This document shows positions 17,782-26,261 of a stretch of DNA of 29,058 nucleotides, in pieces. Positions within the stretch are counted from its first letter, which is position 1, and each line of letters opens with the position of its first letter. The stretch is from JAJPXC01 sp964510535 (GTDB taxonomy: Bacteria > Bacteroidota > Bacteroidia > Bacteroidales > Muribaculaceae). A program made the position numbers and the translations under genes. The DNA lies in contig CAZECG010000024.1 of the NCBI GenBank assembly GCA_964510535.1, forward strand, positions 1-29,058, read 5' to 3'. The notes beneath the pieces were generated by a model. The model was not told where the DNA came from. It did not search any database and saw nothing but the letters and a program-made list of their open reading frames with translations.

Positions 17782-17813
17782 TTTGCGAGAATAAAAAAAC
17801 CGCTTTATCTTTG
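17782..17813 (+). promoter_or_regulatory. Promoter of tRNA-Asp
   Basis: TTTG at 17782-17785 and TATCTTTG at 17806-17813 match the Bacteroidetes -33 (TTTG) and -7 (TAnnTTTG) elements with 20 bases between them. This is the best full promoter match in the window. The mature tRNA starts 41 bases after the -7 box. Confidence 0.72.
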
Positions 17814-17854
17814 CACTCGCAAAACGGAAATAACCGTTAACACTCCAAAGAGAT

Positions 17855-17928
17855 GGTGTGGTAGTTCAGCTGGTTAGAATACCTGCCTGTCACGCAGGGG
17901 GTCGCGGGTTCGAGTCCCGTCCATACCG
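17855..17928 (+). tRNA. tRNA-Asp (anticodon GTC)
   Basis: The cloverleaf is complete. The acceptor stem GGTGTGG pairs with CCATACC (one G-U). The anticodon arm is CCTGC-CTGTCAC-GCAGG with anticodon GTC, and the T arm contains GGGTTCGAGTCCC. The discriminator base is G. The 3' CCA is not encoded (the next bases are CAG), so it is added enzymatically. GTC is a Q34-type anticodon, so this tRNA is expected to be a substrate of the queuosine pathway that includes QueG, encoded at 26236. Confidence 0.97.
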
Positions 17929-17941
17929 CAGGAGAGAGAGG

Positions 17942-17990
17942 AGAATGAGTAATTGTTAAACCTTGTGTTTACGTTACTCATTCTTTTTTT
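17942..17990 (+). terminator. Intrinsic terminator of tRNA-Asp
   Basis: AGAATGAGTAA at 17942-17952 pairs perfectly with TTACTCATTCT at 17974-17984, an 11-bp stem with a 21-base loop, directly followed by a run of T. It begins 13 bases after the tRNA 3' end. Confidence 0.9.
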
Positions 17991-18012
17991 ATGTGATTTT
18001 CGCCAAAAATGT

Positions 18013-18020
18013 TAACTTTG
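18013..18020 (+). promoter_or_regulatory. -7 promoter box for the psd-pssA operon
   Basis: TAACTTTG matches TAnnTTTG, 57 bases before the psd ATG and just after the tRNA terminator, giving a leader of about 50 bases. No clear -33 element. Confidence 0.55.
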
Positions 18021-18077
18021 CAAATTAAACATAAACAAACACCAAATTAAGCCCGTTTTAAACCTCAAAGCCCGCTT

Positions 18078-18758
18078 ATGACTGTAAAAATCCACCATGA
18101 AGGAACAAACATACTGATAATCCTTCTGATAATACTCTTAGTCATCTTAGTCCCGGCGTGGATTTTCATCGAAACGATGTGGATTCCCGCCACTTTGACC
18201 GCCATCTTCGCGGTTTTCTACTTGCTCGTTGTCAACTTTTTCCGCTCCCCGCGCCGCCATTTCCGCGGCAACCCCGAGAATGTCGTGGTATCGTCGGCCG
18301 ACGGCAAGGTGGTGACCTGCGAGAAAACCTACGAACCGGAATACCTCAAGCGCGAAGTGATGCAGGTATCGGTATTCATGAGCGTGCTTAACGTCCACGC
18401 CAACTGGTACCCCGTCGACGGTGAAGTCGTGATGGCGAAGCACCATTCAGGGCGTTTCATGGCAGCGTACCTGCCGAAATCGAGCGTCGAGAACGAACGC
18501 TCGACCGTCGTGATACGCACACCCTCCGGGCAAGAAATCCTCGTCAGACAAGTGGCGGGCGCGATGGCGCGCCGCATCGTCACCTACGCGCGCCCCGGGA
18601 CGCAAGCGTCAATCGAGAGCCACATGGGATTCATAAAATTCGGCTCACGCGTCGACATCTACCTCCCTCTCGACACTGATATATATGTCAAACTCGGCGA
18701 CAAAACAATCGGCGGCATAACCGAAATAGGTCGTCTAAAACCCGCATCTGAAAAATGA
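18078..18758 (+). CDS. psd: Phosphatidylserine decarboxylase (short, archaeal-like type)
   Basis: This 226-residue proenzyme decarboxylates phosphatidylserine to phosphatidylethanolamine at the inner membrane. Two N-terminal hydrophobic segments (about 11-31 and 34-54) anchor it. The catalytic Asp is D75 in SSADGK and the His is H107 in NVHANW. Self-cleavage is expected at G189-S190 in IKFGSRVD, where Ser190 becomes the pyruvoyl group; this FGSR form replaces the LGST motif of the long E. coli-type enzyme. The length is normal for the short family. The stop overlaps the pssA start by four bases (ATGA), so the two enzymes of consecutive steps are translationally coupled. Confidence 0.95.
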   Translation: MTVKIHHEGTNILIILLIILLVILVPAWIFIETMWIPATLTAIFAVFYLLVVNFFRSPRRHFRGNPENVVVSSADGKVVTCEKTYEPEYLKREVMQVSVFMSVLNVHANWYPVDGEVVMAKHHSGRFMAAYLPKSSVENERSTVVIRTPSGQEILVRQVAGAMARRIVTYARPGTQASIESHMGFIKFGSRVDIYLPLDTDIYVKLGDKTIGGITEIGRLKPASEK

Positions 18759-19465
18759 AAAGAATAATCGGGATGATTCCCAACACCATAACCACACTCA
18801 ACCTCCTGTCGGGATGCCTTGCCTGCATATTCGCACTGAAGTTCGGATTTGAGCACTCACTCCATTATTTCCAGCTCGCGGTCATCATGATTGGATGCGC
18901 GACAGTGTTTGACTTCTGCGACGGGTTTGCCGCGCGGCTGCTCCACGCCTATTCCGCATTAGGCAAAGAACTCGACTCGCTCGCCGACATGGTGAGCTTC
19001 GGAGTGGCCCCGGGACTTATGGTCTACAGCTTCCTCAGCAACTACACCGACGCCGGGTGCATGGCATACCTCGCGCTGTTCATCCCCGCGATGGGAGCGT
19101 TGCGACTCGCCAAGTTCAACATCGACGACCGCCAGACCACCTCATTCATCGGGCTTCCGATACCCGCCAACGCAATCTTCTGGATTGGAGCCGTGAGCTG
19201 GGCCTTGGGGTGCCTCATCACCGGCAACTCGCCACAGACAGCCGTATTCGTAATCTACCTCTGCATCATAATCGTGCCACTGCTGATGGTATCAGGATTG
19301 AGAATGTTCTCGCTGAAATTCAAAAACCTCGACTGGCGCGAAAACTTCCGACGCTACGCCATCATCGCCGCGACGATTCTTTTCGTCATATTCTGCGGGC
19401 TGGCAGGCTTGGCGTGGACGATAATCCTCTACATAATCCTCTCCGCCTTGCTCCCGCAACGATAA
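18755..19465 (+). CDS. pssA: CDP-diacylglycerol--serine O-phosphatidyltransferase
   Basis: The 236-residue integral membrane protein makes phosphatidylserine from CDP-diacylglycerol and serine, the substrate for Psd encoded just upstream. The CDP-alcohol phosphatidyltransferase motif D-x2-DG-x2-AR-x8-G-x3-D-x3-D is perfect: D53, D56-G57, A60-R61, G70, D74 and D78, in FDFCDGFAARLL and GKELDSLAD. Six to eight membrane helices can be drawn, the last at about 205-232. The gene starts within the psd stop. The order (psd before pssA) is the usual one in Bacteroidetes. Confidence 0.96.
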   Translation: MKRIIGMIPNTITTLNLLSGCLACIFALKFGFEHSLHYFQLAVIMIGCATVFDFCDGFAARLLHAYSALGKELDSLADMVSFGVAPGLMVYSFLSNYTDAGCMAYLALFIPAMGALRLAKFNIDDRQTTSFIGLPIPANAIFWIGAVSWALGCLITGNSPQTAVFVIYLCIIIVPLLMVSGLRMFSLKFKNLDWRENFRRYAIIAATILFVIFCGLAGLAWTIILYIILSALLPQR

Positions 19466-19543
19466 CCCCGCGCGACACAGCCCCACCCCACAATCAGCAG
19501 GGTCAGCAATAAAAATCCGTCGAAAAGCGTTGTTATAATTGAT

Positions 19544-19879
19544 ATGTCACTATTCGGATTAATACTACTGATACTTTTCCTCTGGTTCGTGCTTAGACCC
19601 GTCCTCAAGTTCTTCTTGACCGTCAAACGCCTGCAGAACGAGGCGCGCCGGGCGACCGGGCAAGGCCGGCACAGCGAGCACAGTCAGCGCGAACGCAAAG
19701 CCGGCTGGACAACCCCCGCCGCCCGCCGCAAGAAATTTGGCAGCGACATCGGAGAATACGTTGAATACGAAGAAATTACCGCCACGTCCACCCCTCCCGC
19801 GACGAAACAAGCCGAAAGCGGCGGACACACCCGCACTGAAAGCCAAATCGTTGACGTAGAGTGGGAAGACATCAAATAA
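19544..19879 (+). CDS. DUF4834 family small membrane protein
   Basis: The 111-residue protein has a single N-terminal membrane helix (MSLFGLILLILFLWFVLRPV), then a basic stretch (KRLQNEARRATGQGR) and a hydrophilic tail ending in acidic residues (VDVEWEDIK). The layout and the GEYVEYEEI segment near 65-73 fit DUF4834, a Bacteroidetes family often encoded next to pssA. The N-terminus probably sits in the inner membrane with the charged tail in the cytoplasm. It lies 78 bases after pssA and 13 bases before the DUF2461 gene. The function of the family is unknown; a role in phospholipid or envelope biogenesis is suggested only by position. Confidence 0.8.
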   Translation: MSLFGLILLILFLWFVLRPVLKFFLTVKRLQNEARRATGQGRHSEHSQRERKAGWTTPAARRKKFGSDIGEYVEYEEITATSTPPATKQAESGGHTRTESQIVDVEWEDIK

Positions 19880-19892
19880 CACCCCCACCACG

Positions 19893-20585
19893 ATGAGCGA
19901 ATACTACATACCGCGCCTTTACCGATTTCTCCGCGAACTCGACGCGAACAACAACCGCGAATGGTTCTACGCGAACAAGGCCCGATATGAAGACCTGCGC
20001 GGCCATTGGCTCGAAGACCTCGAAAGGCTCATAGCCGCCACCGGCTCCTGGTACCCCGAGATGGCATCTCAGACCGCAAAGACAGCCGCCTACCGCATTT
20101 ACCGCGACACGCGCTTCACGCTTGACAAGACCCCTTACAAAACATACTTCTCAGCCGCGCTGACACCCCGCGGTCGCGCCGCCGTCATGGCCGGATACTA
20201 CATCCACATCGGGCCGCAAGTCGACAGCAACTGCTTTGACAGCGGAGTCTACGGCGGGCTTTGGAACCCCGACGCGGCAATGCTCAAAAAGATGCGACAC
20301 GCGATTGTCGACAACATCGAGGAATGGGAAGAGATAGTCCATGACAAACACGTCGAGCGGCTCTACCCCGGATGGTGCGGCGACACCCTCAAGACAATAC
20401 CTAAAGGGTGGGACCGGAACCACCCCCTCGCCCCATACCTGCGATTGAAGTCATACGGCAAGTTTCGCCCCCTCGACCAACGGTTTTTCAGCGATCCTGA
20501 CTGGCCGATACACACGTCGGAACTCATGCGTCCCCTCAAGCCCCTACTAAAATTCATCAATTTTAGCATTTCCGAACAACTATGA
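19893..20585 (+). CDS. DUF2461 family protein
   Basis: The 230-residue protein matches the DUF2461 family (TIGR02453). Hallmarks are FLRELDANNNREWFYANKARYE (signature NNREWF at 21-26) near the N-terminus, AYRIYRDTRFTLDKTPYKTY at 67-86, and GYYIHIGP around 101-108. It is soluble and has no signal peptide. The function of the family is not established. It is 13 bases after the DUF4834 gene and probably ends the psd operon; pfkA downstream has its own promoter. Confidence 0.9.
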   Translation: MSEYYIPRLYRFLRELDANNNREWFYANKARYEDLRGHWLEDLERLIAATGSWYPEMASQTAKTAAYRIYRDTRFTLDKTPYKTYFSAALTPRGRAAVMAGYYIHIGPQVDSNCFDSGVYGGLWNPDAAMLKKMRHAIVDNIEEWEEIVHDKHVERLYPGWCGDTLKTIPKGWDRNHPLAPYLRLKSYGKFRPLDQRFFSDPDWPIHTSELMRPLKPLLKFINFSISEQL

Positions 20586-20600
20586 GACACAACTAATTTG

Positions 20601-20608
20601 TATATTTG
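20601..20608 (+). promoter_or_regulatory. -7 promoter box for pfkA
   Basis: TATATTTG matches TAnnTTTG, 21 bases before the pfkA ATG. A glycolytic gene with its own promoter is expected. No clear -33 element. Confidence 0.6.
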
Positions 20609-20629
20609 CAGTTTAAATAGATTCGCAAT

Positions 20630-21610
20630 ATGGCAGAAATCAAGTGTATAGGCATCCTCACCTCAGGAGGTGACGCCCCAGGAATGAACGCTGCGATACG
20701 TGCGGTAACCCGCTCGGCGATTTACAGCGGCTTCAAAGTTAAGGGCATCTACCGCGGCTACCGCGGCTTGATTACCGACGAAATCGTTGATTTTAAGACA
20801 CAAAACGTGTCAAACATCATACAGATGGGAGGCACAATCCTCAAGACCGCACGGTGCAAAGAGTTCCAGACTCCCGAGGGGCGGCAGCTTGCCTACGACA
20901 TTTTAAAACGCCATGAGATAGACGCCTTAGTGGTCATCGGCGGCGACGGCTCCCTCTCAGGAGCGCGCGTCTTCGCCAACGAGTTTAACTTCCCCATCAT
21001 CGGCCTCCCCGGCACCATCGACAACGACCTATACGGCACCGACACCACCATCGGCTATGACACCGCGCTCAACACCATCATGGAATGTGTCGACAAAATA
21101 CGCGACACAGCCACGAGCCACGAGCGGCTGTTCTTCATCGAGGTGATGGGACGCGACGCCGGCTTCCTGGCCCTGAACGGAGCAATCGCTTCGGGTGCCG
21201 AGGCTGCCATCATCCCCGAAATCTCAACCGAAGTCGACCAGCTCGGCGAACTTATCAAGAACGGTTTCCGCAAGAGCAAGAACTCATCAATCGTCCTCGT
21301 GGCCGAAAGCCCCGTCACCGGCGGAGCGATGGCCTTAGCCGAACGCGTCAAAAACGAGTATCCCGCCTACGACGTGCGCGTGACCATCCTCGGCCACCTG
21401 CAACGCGGCGGTTCGCCGACAGCCCACGACCGCATACTCGCGTCGCGCATGGGCGCCGCTGCCATCGACGCCCTGCTCGACGACCAACGCAACGTCATGA
21501 TAGGAATCAAGAACGATGAGATTGTCTATGTGCCTTTTACAAAGGCCATCAAGAACGACAAGCCCATCAACCGCGATCTCCTCAACACCCTGCGCCGCCT
21601 GTCAATCTGA
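20630..21610 (+). CDS. pfkA: ATP-dependent 6-phosphofructokinase
   Basis: The 326-residue enzyme phosphorylates fructose 6-phosphate to fructose 1,6-bisphosphate. Signatures are GILTSGGDAPGMNAAIRAV at 8-26, GGDGS at 104-108, PGTIDND at 127-133, EVMGRDAG at 171-178 and LGHLQRGGSPTAHDR near 259-273. The phosphate-donor positions are Gly (G107 in GGDGS, where PPi enzymes have Asp) and Gly (G128 in PGTIDND, where PPi enzymes have Lys), so ATP rather than PPi is predicted. The length matches the bacterial allosteric form. It is probably transcribed alone or with the GYF/TM2 gene 50 bases downstream. Many Bacteroidales carry further PFK copies, so this may not be the only one. Confidence 0.96.
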   Translation: MAEIKCIGILTSGGDAPGMNAAIRAVTRSAIYSGFKVKGIYRGYRGLITDEIVDFKTQNVSNIIQMGGTILKTARCKEFQTPEGRQLAYDILKRHEIDALVVIGGDGSLSGARVFANEFNFPIIGLPGTIDNDLYGTDTTIGYDTALNTIMECVDKIRDTATSHERLFFIEVMGRDAGFLALNGAIASGAEAAIIPEISTEVDQLGELIKNGFRKSKNSSIVLVAESPVTGGAMALAERVKNEYPAYDVRVTILGHLQRGGSPTAHDRILASRMGAAAIDALLDDQRNVMIGIKNDEIVYVPFTKAIKNDKPINRDLLNTLRRLSI

Positions 21611-21660
21611 CAACTTACAAATAATCATATAATCCATTTTCAAAACAAAACCGAACGACT

Positions 21661-22119
21661 ATGAAATACTATATTATTTACAACGGACAACAAGTAGGCC
21701 CCATGACATGCGAGCAACTGCTGTCATACGGCCTCAACCCCAACTCCCAGGTATGGGCCGAGGGAATGCCCCAGTGGGTGCCCGCCTATACCGTGCCTGA
21801 ACTTATGGAGATAATGCCCCCCGCAGCGGGCCAGACGCAGTGCTCTCCGACCTACGGGCAGCCTCAAGACTGCTACCCCGCCACGTCGGGCAAGCGCGTC
21901 GCAGCCGGCGTCCTCGCCATACTGCTTGGCAGCCTCGGCATACAATACTTCTATATCAACAAGATAGGCGGCGGCTTCCTGACGATACTTCTGTCGCTCG
22001 TGACCTGCGGCCTGTGGTCGGTGCTCACGTTGGTGCAGGGAATCCTCATGCTCACGATGACCGACCAGGAATTTGACCGCAAATTCATCCACACCAAAAA
22101 CGTCCTTCCACTATTCTGA
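21661..22119 (+). CDS. GYF_2/TM2 domain small membrane protein
   Basis: The 152-residue protein combines two domains. Residues 1-55 match the GYF_2 (DUF4339) domain, with YYIIYNGQQVGPMTCEQL and the typical VWAEGMPQWVPAYTVPEL. Residues about 75-140 match TM2: KRVAAGVLAILLGSLGIQYF then a glycine-rich turn and a second helix (GGGFLTILLSLVTCGLWSVL). A short Pro/Gln-rich linker joins them. The N-terminal domain probably faces the cytoplasm. GYF-type domains bind proline-rich peptides in eukaryotes; for the bacterial version this is only suggestive. It sits 50 bases after pfkA and 50 bases before the DUF2723 gene. Confidence 0.85.
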   Translation: MKYYIIYNGQQVGPMTCEQLLSYGLNPNSQVWAEGMPQWVPAYTVPELMEIMPPAAGQTQCSPTYGQPQDCYPATSGKRVAAGVLAILLGSLGIQYFYINKIGGGFLTILLSLVTCGLWSVLTLVQGILMLTMTDQEFDRKFIHTKNVLPLF

Positions 22120-22169
22120 CACCGATTAATGGCGTAAGTTTTTGACAGCCACACATTTCTTTGCACTGA

Positions 22170-25100
22170 ATGAAAAGGTATAACATCATTAACAACTCGC
22201 TGGGATGGCTATGTTTCGTCATCTCAGCGATTACTTATCTGCTCACGTTAGAGCCGACAGCAAGTTTCTGGGACTGCCCCGAGTTTATCTCACAAGGATT
22301 CAAACTTGAAGTTGGTCACCCGCCGGGCAACCCGATATTCATGCTTGCCGCCCGCTTTTTCATCACCATCTTCGGCGGTGACGGGGCCGATGCGGCTCTC
22401 GCCGTCAACACCATGTCGGCACTGCTCAGCGCGGGAACCATCCTGCTGCTGTTCTGGACAATCACCCACTTGGTTAAGCGTCTGATTGTCAGCGATTCAG
22501 CCGACAGTGTGAGCTTATCGAAAATGCTCGTCATATTCGGATCGGGGCTTTGCGGCGCATTGGCCTACACCTGGAGCGACACTTTCTGGTTTTCGGCTGT
22601 CGAAGGAGAGGTTTACGCCTTCTCATCGTTTTGCACGGCCTTGGTGTTCTGGCTCATTCTCAAGTGGGAAAACCGCGCCGATATGCCCCACAGCGACCGC
22701 TACCTCATACTGATAGCCTACGTCATCGGCATCTCCATCGCCGTCCACCTGCTCAACCTGCTGTGCATTCCCGCCATAGTGCTGGTAATCTACTACCGCA
22801 AGTTTAAAAACACCACCGCGACAGGTTCGCTTGCCGCTTTGGCCTTATCAGCCGTCATCGTGGGGTTGATTCTCTATGGTCTCGTACCCGGATTTGTCGA
22901 GGTTGCACAGTATTTTGAACTGTTGACGGTCAACACTTTCGGTTGGAGCTACAACTCGGGAGTGATACTCTATGCCGTACTGCTAATCGCAGCGTTTGCA
23001 TGGTGCATCTCCGAACTATATCGCCAAAAAAATCCGACATCTATCAAATGCTCGTTCATCATCAGTGTGCTGCTTTCGGGCATACCGTTTATAGGCAACT
23101 CCATGTGGATTCCGGTTCTATTCGTAGCCGGCATGATAGCCTACTTCTTCAAATTCTGCAAAAAGCTGCCAATCAGGATTTTGAATGTGTCGGCTATAAG
23201 CATATTGGTGATGTTCATCGGCTACTCGTCGTACGCGTTGCTTCTGATACGCTCCGACGCCAATCCCCCGATTAACCAAAACTCGCCCGACAACGTCTTT
23301 GCCCTCGGCTCATATCTCAACCGCGAGCAATACGGCGACCGCCCGCTGTTCTACGGACAGACCTTCGGCTCGGGTATCCTCTACAAAGTGACCCCCGACG
23401 GAAAGCTTGACCCTATCAACCACGCCTCCAAACATTCATGGGCCAAGGCGGTCAAGACCTCGCCCGACCAGCCCGACCGCTATGTCGCGACGACCCCCGC
23501 TCCCGACTACGAGATGACACCGGGCCTGGATATGCTTTTCACCCGAATGTATAGCGGCAAACACCGCGCCGACTACCTGTCATGGGCCAACATCACCGAG
23601 AGCGACCTCCAGCAGGTTGAAGTGCCGATGTATGTCAACGATAACGGTGAAGCTGTACAGACTGAATACCGCGCCAAGCCGACGTTTGCCCAAAACATGA
23701 AGTTTTTCTTCTCCTACCAGCTCAATCATATGTATTGGCGTTACTTCCTGTGGAACTTCGCCGGCCGTCAGAACGACCTGCAAAGTCAGGGAGAGCCCAA
23801 CCGCGGCAACTGGATTTCAGGCATCCCCGCTATCGACAACTGGCGTCTCGGCGACCAGTCGCTGCTGCCCGATGAGTTTGGCAAGGGGAACAAAGGACAC
23901 AATGTGTTCTATATGCTGCCGTTGCTGTTTGGCATCATCGGCCTGCTGTGGCAAGCGTTCCTGTCGAAGCGCGGCATAGAGCAATTTTGGGTTGTGTTCT
24001 TCCTGTTTTTCATGACCGGCATAGCCATCGTGCTCTACCTCAACCAGACCCCCCTCCAGCCCCGCGAGCGCGACTACGCATTCGCCGGGTCGTTCTACGC
24101 TTTTGCGATATGGATAGGCATGGGAGTGGCTGCGCTTTGGAGCATAATGCGCCATTTCCTTGACAAACAGTGCGAACAGTGCGAATCGAAGCAGTCGACG
24201 ATATATGCCGTCATAGCCGCCACGCTCGGCCTTGCGATTCCCTTGCAGATGGTATCGCAGACCTGGGACGACCATGACCGTTCCGGGCGATACGCCGCCC
24301 GCGATTTCGGCATGAACTACCTGTCGAGCGTCGGTCCCAACGGCATCATCTTCACCAACGGCGACAACGACACATTCCCGCTGTGGTACGCACAGGAAGT
24401 CGAAGGCTACCGCACCGACGTGCGTGTTGTCAACTTGTCATACCTGACCACCGACTGGTATGCCGACCAACAGCGCATCCCCGCCTATCAGGCGCCGGCA
24501 ATCGACATAATCGCAAAGCCGGCGCAATATGCCTACGATTCCCGCCAGTTCTGCTACTTCCTCAACCCATCGGCCGAAGAGGTCGATGCCCGCGTGGCAT
24601 TGGCCGAGGCCTACAGCCCCGAAGCCGACAACAACCGCTACGGACTGCCCGAGTTCAAGTACAGCAACGTCTATATCCCCACCAATGCCGACGCAGCAGT
24701 CAAGTCGGGGCTTATCACAGCCGACGAACGCGCGGCGGCTGAAGAAGCTCTGCACCTTAACCTGCGGTCGCCTAACGCCACGATACAGGACGGCGGGCTC
24801 AACCTCAGCCAGATACTCTCGCTCGACATCATCAGCTCAAGCATAGCCGACGGCTGGAAACGCCCTGTCTACTTCGCCATGACAGTCCCCGACAACTATT
24901 ACATGGACTTCAACAAGTATATGCTCAACACCGGGTTGGCCTATCAGGTCACACCGTTCCTCAACAGCACGGATAACTCTTACAACATCCCCACCGACAC
25001 CGAACGTATGTATCGCAACGTCACGGAAAAGTTCCGCTGGGGCGGTATCGACAAAGTCAACGAGGGTAAAGACCTGTATCTCGACGAGACGGTGCGCCGC

Positions 25101-25601
25101 ATGGTCGTGAGCCACCGCTCGGCGATGCTCTCATTGGCCACCGACCTCTACAACGAGGGTGTAATCCTCGAAGACGACGCCGTGCGGCCCGACTCGGCAG
25201 CAGCCAAATCGAAATACGCCAAATCGCTTGAGATTCTGACGCTGATGGAAGATAAACTGCCCGTCAAAGCGGTGCCATTCTCGCTCCAAGTCGGGCAGGA
25301 GATAGGCAAACTCTATTCGATGCTCGGCGACGCCATCGGCGACAAAGCCGTCAGCGATAAAGGGCTTGCGATTATCGAGGCCGAAATCATGAGATACGCA
25401 CCCTACCACGCTTATTATCAGAGTTTGGTACATTCCGGCCGTTTCCAACTTCTGAGCCGCGTTGACCGCTATGTCCCGACCTATCTGTTGCAGCTCATAC
25501 AGACCTATGCGCAGATTGGCGGAGATATTGACAAACTGTCGGAGAAACTCGATGAGATAAACTTCGATGTCGACGGGTTTAACCGCATGGTCAACAAATA
25601 A
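22170..25601 (+). CDS. DUF2723 multi-pass membrane protein, probable GT-C-type glycosyltransferase
   Basis: The 1143-residue protein starts MKRYNIINNSLGWLCFVISA and is the family type with about a dozen membrane helices up to roughly residue 690, then a large extracytoplasmic domain. First-loop acidic residues D35 and E38 in SFWDCPEF, with GHPPG at 49-53, resemble the DE-containing catalytic loop of GT-C enzymes. DUF2723 is related to human TMEM260, an O-mannosyltransferase, which suggests protein glycosylation in the periplasm; Bacteroidetes O-glycosylate many exported proteins. Residues around 730-760 hold the conserved FTNGDNDTFPLWYAQE. The C-terminal part is TPR-like helical (about 1020-1143). 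A weak -7-like sequence (22156-22163) abuts the start; the gene may instead be co-transcribed with the GYF/TM2 gene. Substrate not determined. Confidence 0.87.
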   Translation: MKRYNIINNSLGWLCFVISAITYLLTLEPTASFWDCPEFISQGFKLEVGHPPGNPIFMLAARFFITIFGGDGADAALAVNTMSALLSAGTILLLFWTITHLVKRLIVSDSADSVSLSKMLVIFGSGLCGALAYTWSDTFWFSAVEGEVYAFSSFCTALVFWLILKWENRADMPHSDRYLILIAYVIGISIAVHLLNLLCIPAIVLVIYYRKFKNTTATGSLAALALSAVIVGLILYGLVPGFVEVAQYFELLTVNTFGWSYNSGVILYAVLLIAAFAWCISELYRQKNPTSIKCSFIISVLLSGIPFIGNSMWIPVLFVAGMIAYFFKFCKKLPIRILNVSAISILVMFIGYSSYALLLIRSDANPPINQNSPDNVFALGSYLNREQYGDRPLFYGQTFGSGILYKVTPDGKLDPINHASKHSWAKAVKTSPDQPDRYVATTPAPDYEMTPGLDMLFTRMYSGKHRADYLSWANITESDLQQVEVPMYVNDNGEAVQTEYRAKPTFAQNMKFFFSYQLNHMYWRYFLWNFAGRQNDLQSQGEPNRGNWISGIPAIDNWRLGDQSLLPDEFGKGNKGHNVFYMLPLLFGIIGLLWQAFLSKRGIEQFWVVFFLFFMTGIAIVLYLNQTPLQPRERDYAFAGSFYAFAIWIGMGVAALWSIMRHFLDKQCEQCESKQSTIYAVIAATLGLAIPLQMVSQTWDDHDRSGRYAARDFGMNYLSSVGPNGIIFTNGDNDTFPLWYAQEVEGYRTDVRVVNLSYLTTDWYADQQRIPAYQAPAIDIIAKPAQYAYDSRQFCYFLNPSAEEVDARVALAEAYSPEADNNRYGLPEFKYSNVYIPTNADAAVKSGLITADERAAAEEALHLNLRSPNATIQDGGLNLSQILSLDIISSSIADGWKRPVYFAMTVPDNYYMDFNKYMLNTGLAYQVTPFLNSTDNSYNIPTDTERMYRNVTEKFRWGGIDKVNEGKDLYLDETVRRMVVSHRSAMLSLATDLYNEGVILEDDAVRPDSAAAKSKYAKSLEILTLMEDKLPVKAVPFSLQVGQEIGKLYSMLGDAIGDKAVSDKGLAIIEAEIMRYAPYHAYYQSLVHSGRFQLLSRVDRYVPTYLLQLIQTYAQIGGDIDKLSEKLDEINFDVDGFNRMVNK

Positions 25602-25628
25602 GCTAATTATCAACCAGTTAGTTACGAT

Positions 25629-26261
25629 GTGTTCAGACTAAAACGCCTCATCGAACGTCCGCCGCTGCTATACCGCCTTCTGTTCCCGGAGGCGGTGTGG
25701 CGCGTCAAGCGCAAAGAACGCCGCGTCGTCTATCTGACGTTTGACGACGGCCCTATACCCGAAGTCACCCCCTGGGTGCTCGACCTGCTTGACCATTACG
25801 GAGTGAAAGCCACCTTCTTCATGGTCGGCGACAACGTGCGCCGCCACCCCGGGCTACTTGAAGAGGTAAAACGCCGGGGTCACAGCTACGGCAACCACAC
25901 AATGCATCACCTGCAGGGATTCAAAGTGACAACGTGGAACTATCTGCGCGACATAACCGAAGCCAACAGCCTGATTGACAGCCCTCTGTTCAGACCGCCT
26001 CATGGGTTGATGCGCTGGGGGCAGGCCAAAATCATAAAAGAGCGCTACAACTTAGTGATGTATGACCTCGTAACCCGCGACTACTCCACGAAAGTCAACA
26101 GTCAAAGAGTGCTGGCCAACGTGAAGCGCCTGGCCCGCAACGGCTCAATCATCGTGTTTCACGACTCGCTGAAAGCCGAGCGCAATCTGCGCGAAGCCCT
26201 GCCCAAAGCTATCGAATGGCTCAAAGAGGAAGGCTATGAATTTGAAGCTCTCACAATGTAG
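25629..26261 (+). CDS. Polysaccharide deacetylase (NodB-type) family protein
   Basis: This 210-residue protein has NodB homology motifs: TFDDGP with D39 and D40, the metal-binding H90 and H94 in GNHTMHH, RPPHG at 122-126, the TRDY motif with D151, and the C-terminal IIVFHDS with H178. All catalytic and zinc-ligand residues are present, so it is likely active and removes N- or O-acetyl groups from a polysaccharide. The start is GTG at 25629; an ATG two bases earlier is out of frame and soon stops. It has no signal peptide, only a hydrophobic patch (PPLLYRLLFP), so a cytoplasmic or membrane-associated substrate is possible. It lies 27 bases after the DUF2723 gene and overlaps queG by 26 bases. 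Confidence 0.9.
   Translation: MFRLKRLIERPPLLYRLLFPEAVWRVKRKERRVVYLTFDDGPIPEVTPWVLDLLDHYGVKATFFMVGDNVRRHPGLLEEVKRRGHSYGNHTMHHLQGFKVTTWNYLRDITEANSLIDSPLFRPPHGLMRWGQAKIIKERYNLVMYDLVTRDYSTKVNSQRVLANVKRLARNGSIIVFHDSLKAERNLREALPKAIEWLKEEGYEFEALTM

Noticed and set aside
22156..22163. TTTCTTTG as a promoter for the DUF2723 gene
   Set aside because: It departs from TAnnTTTG and would leave only six bases before the ATG; read-through from the upstream gene is at least as likely.
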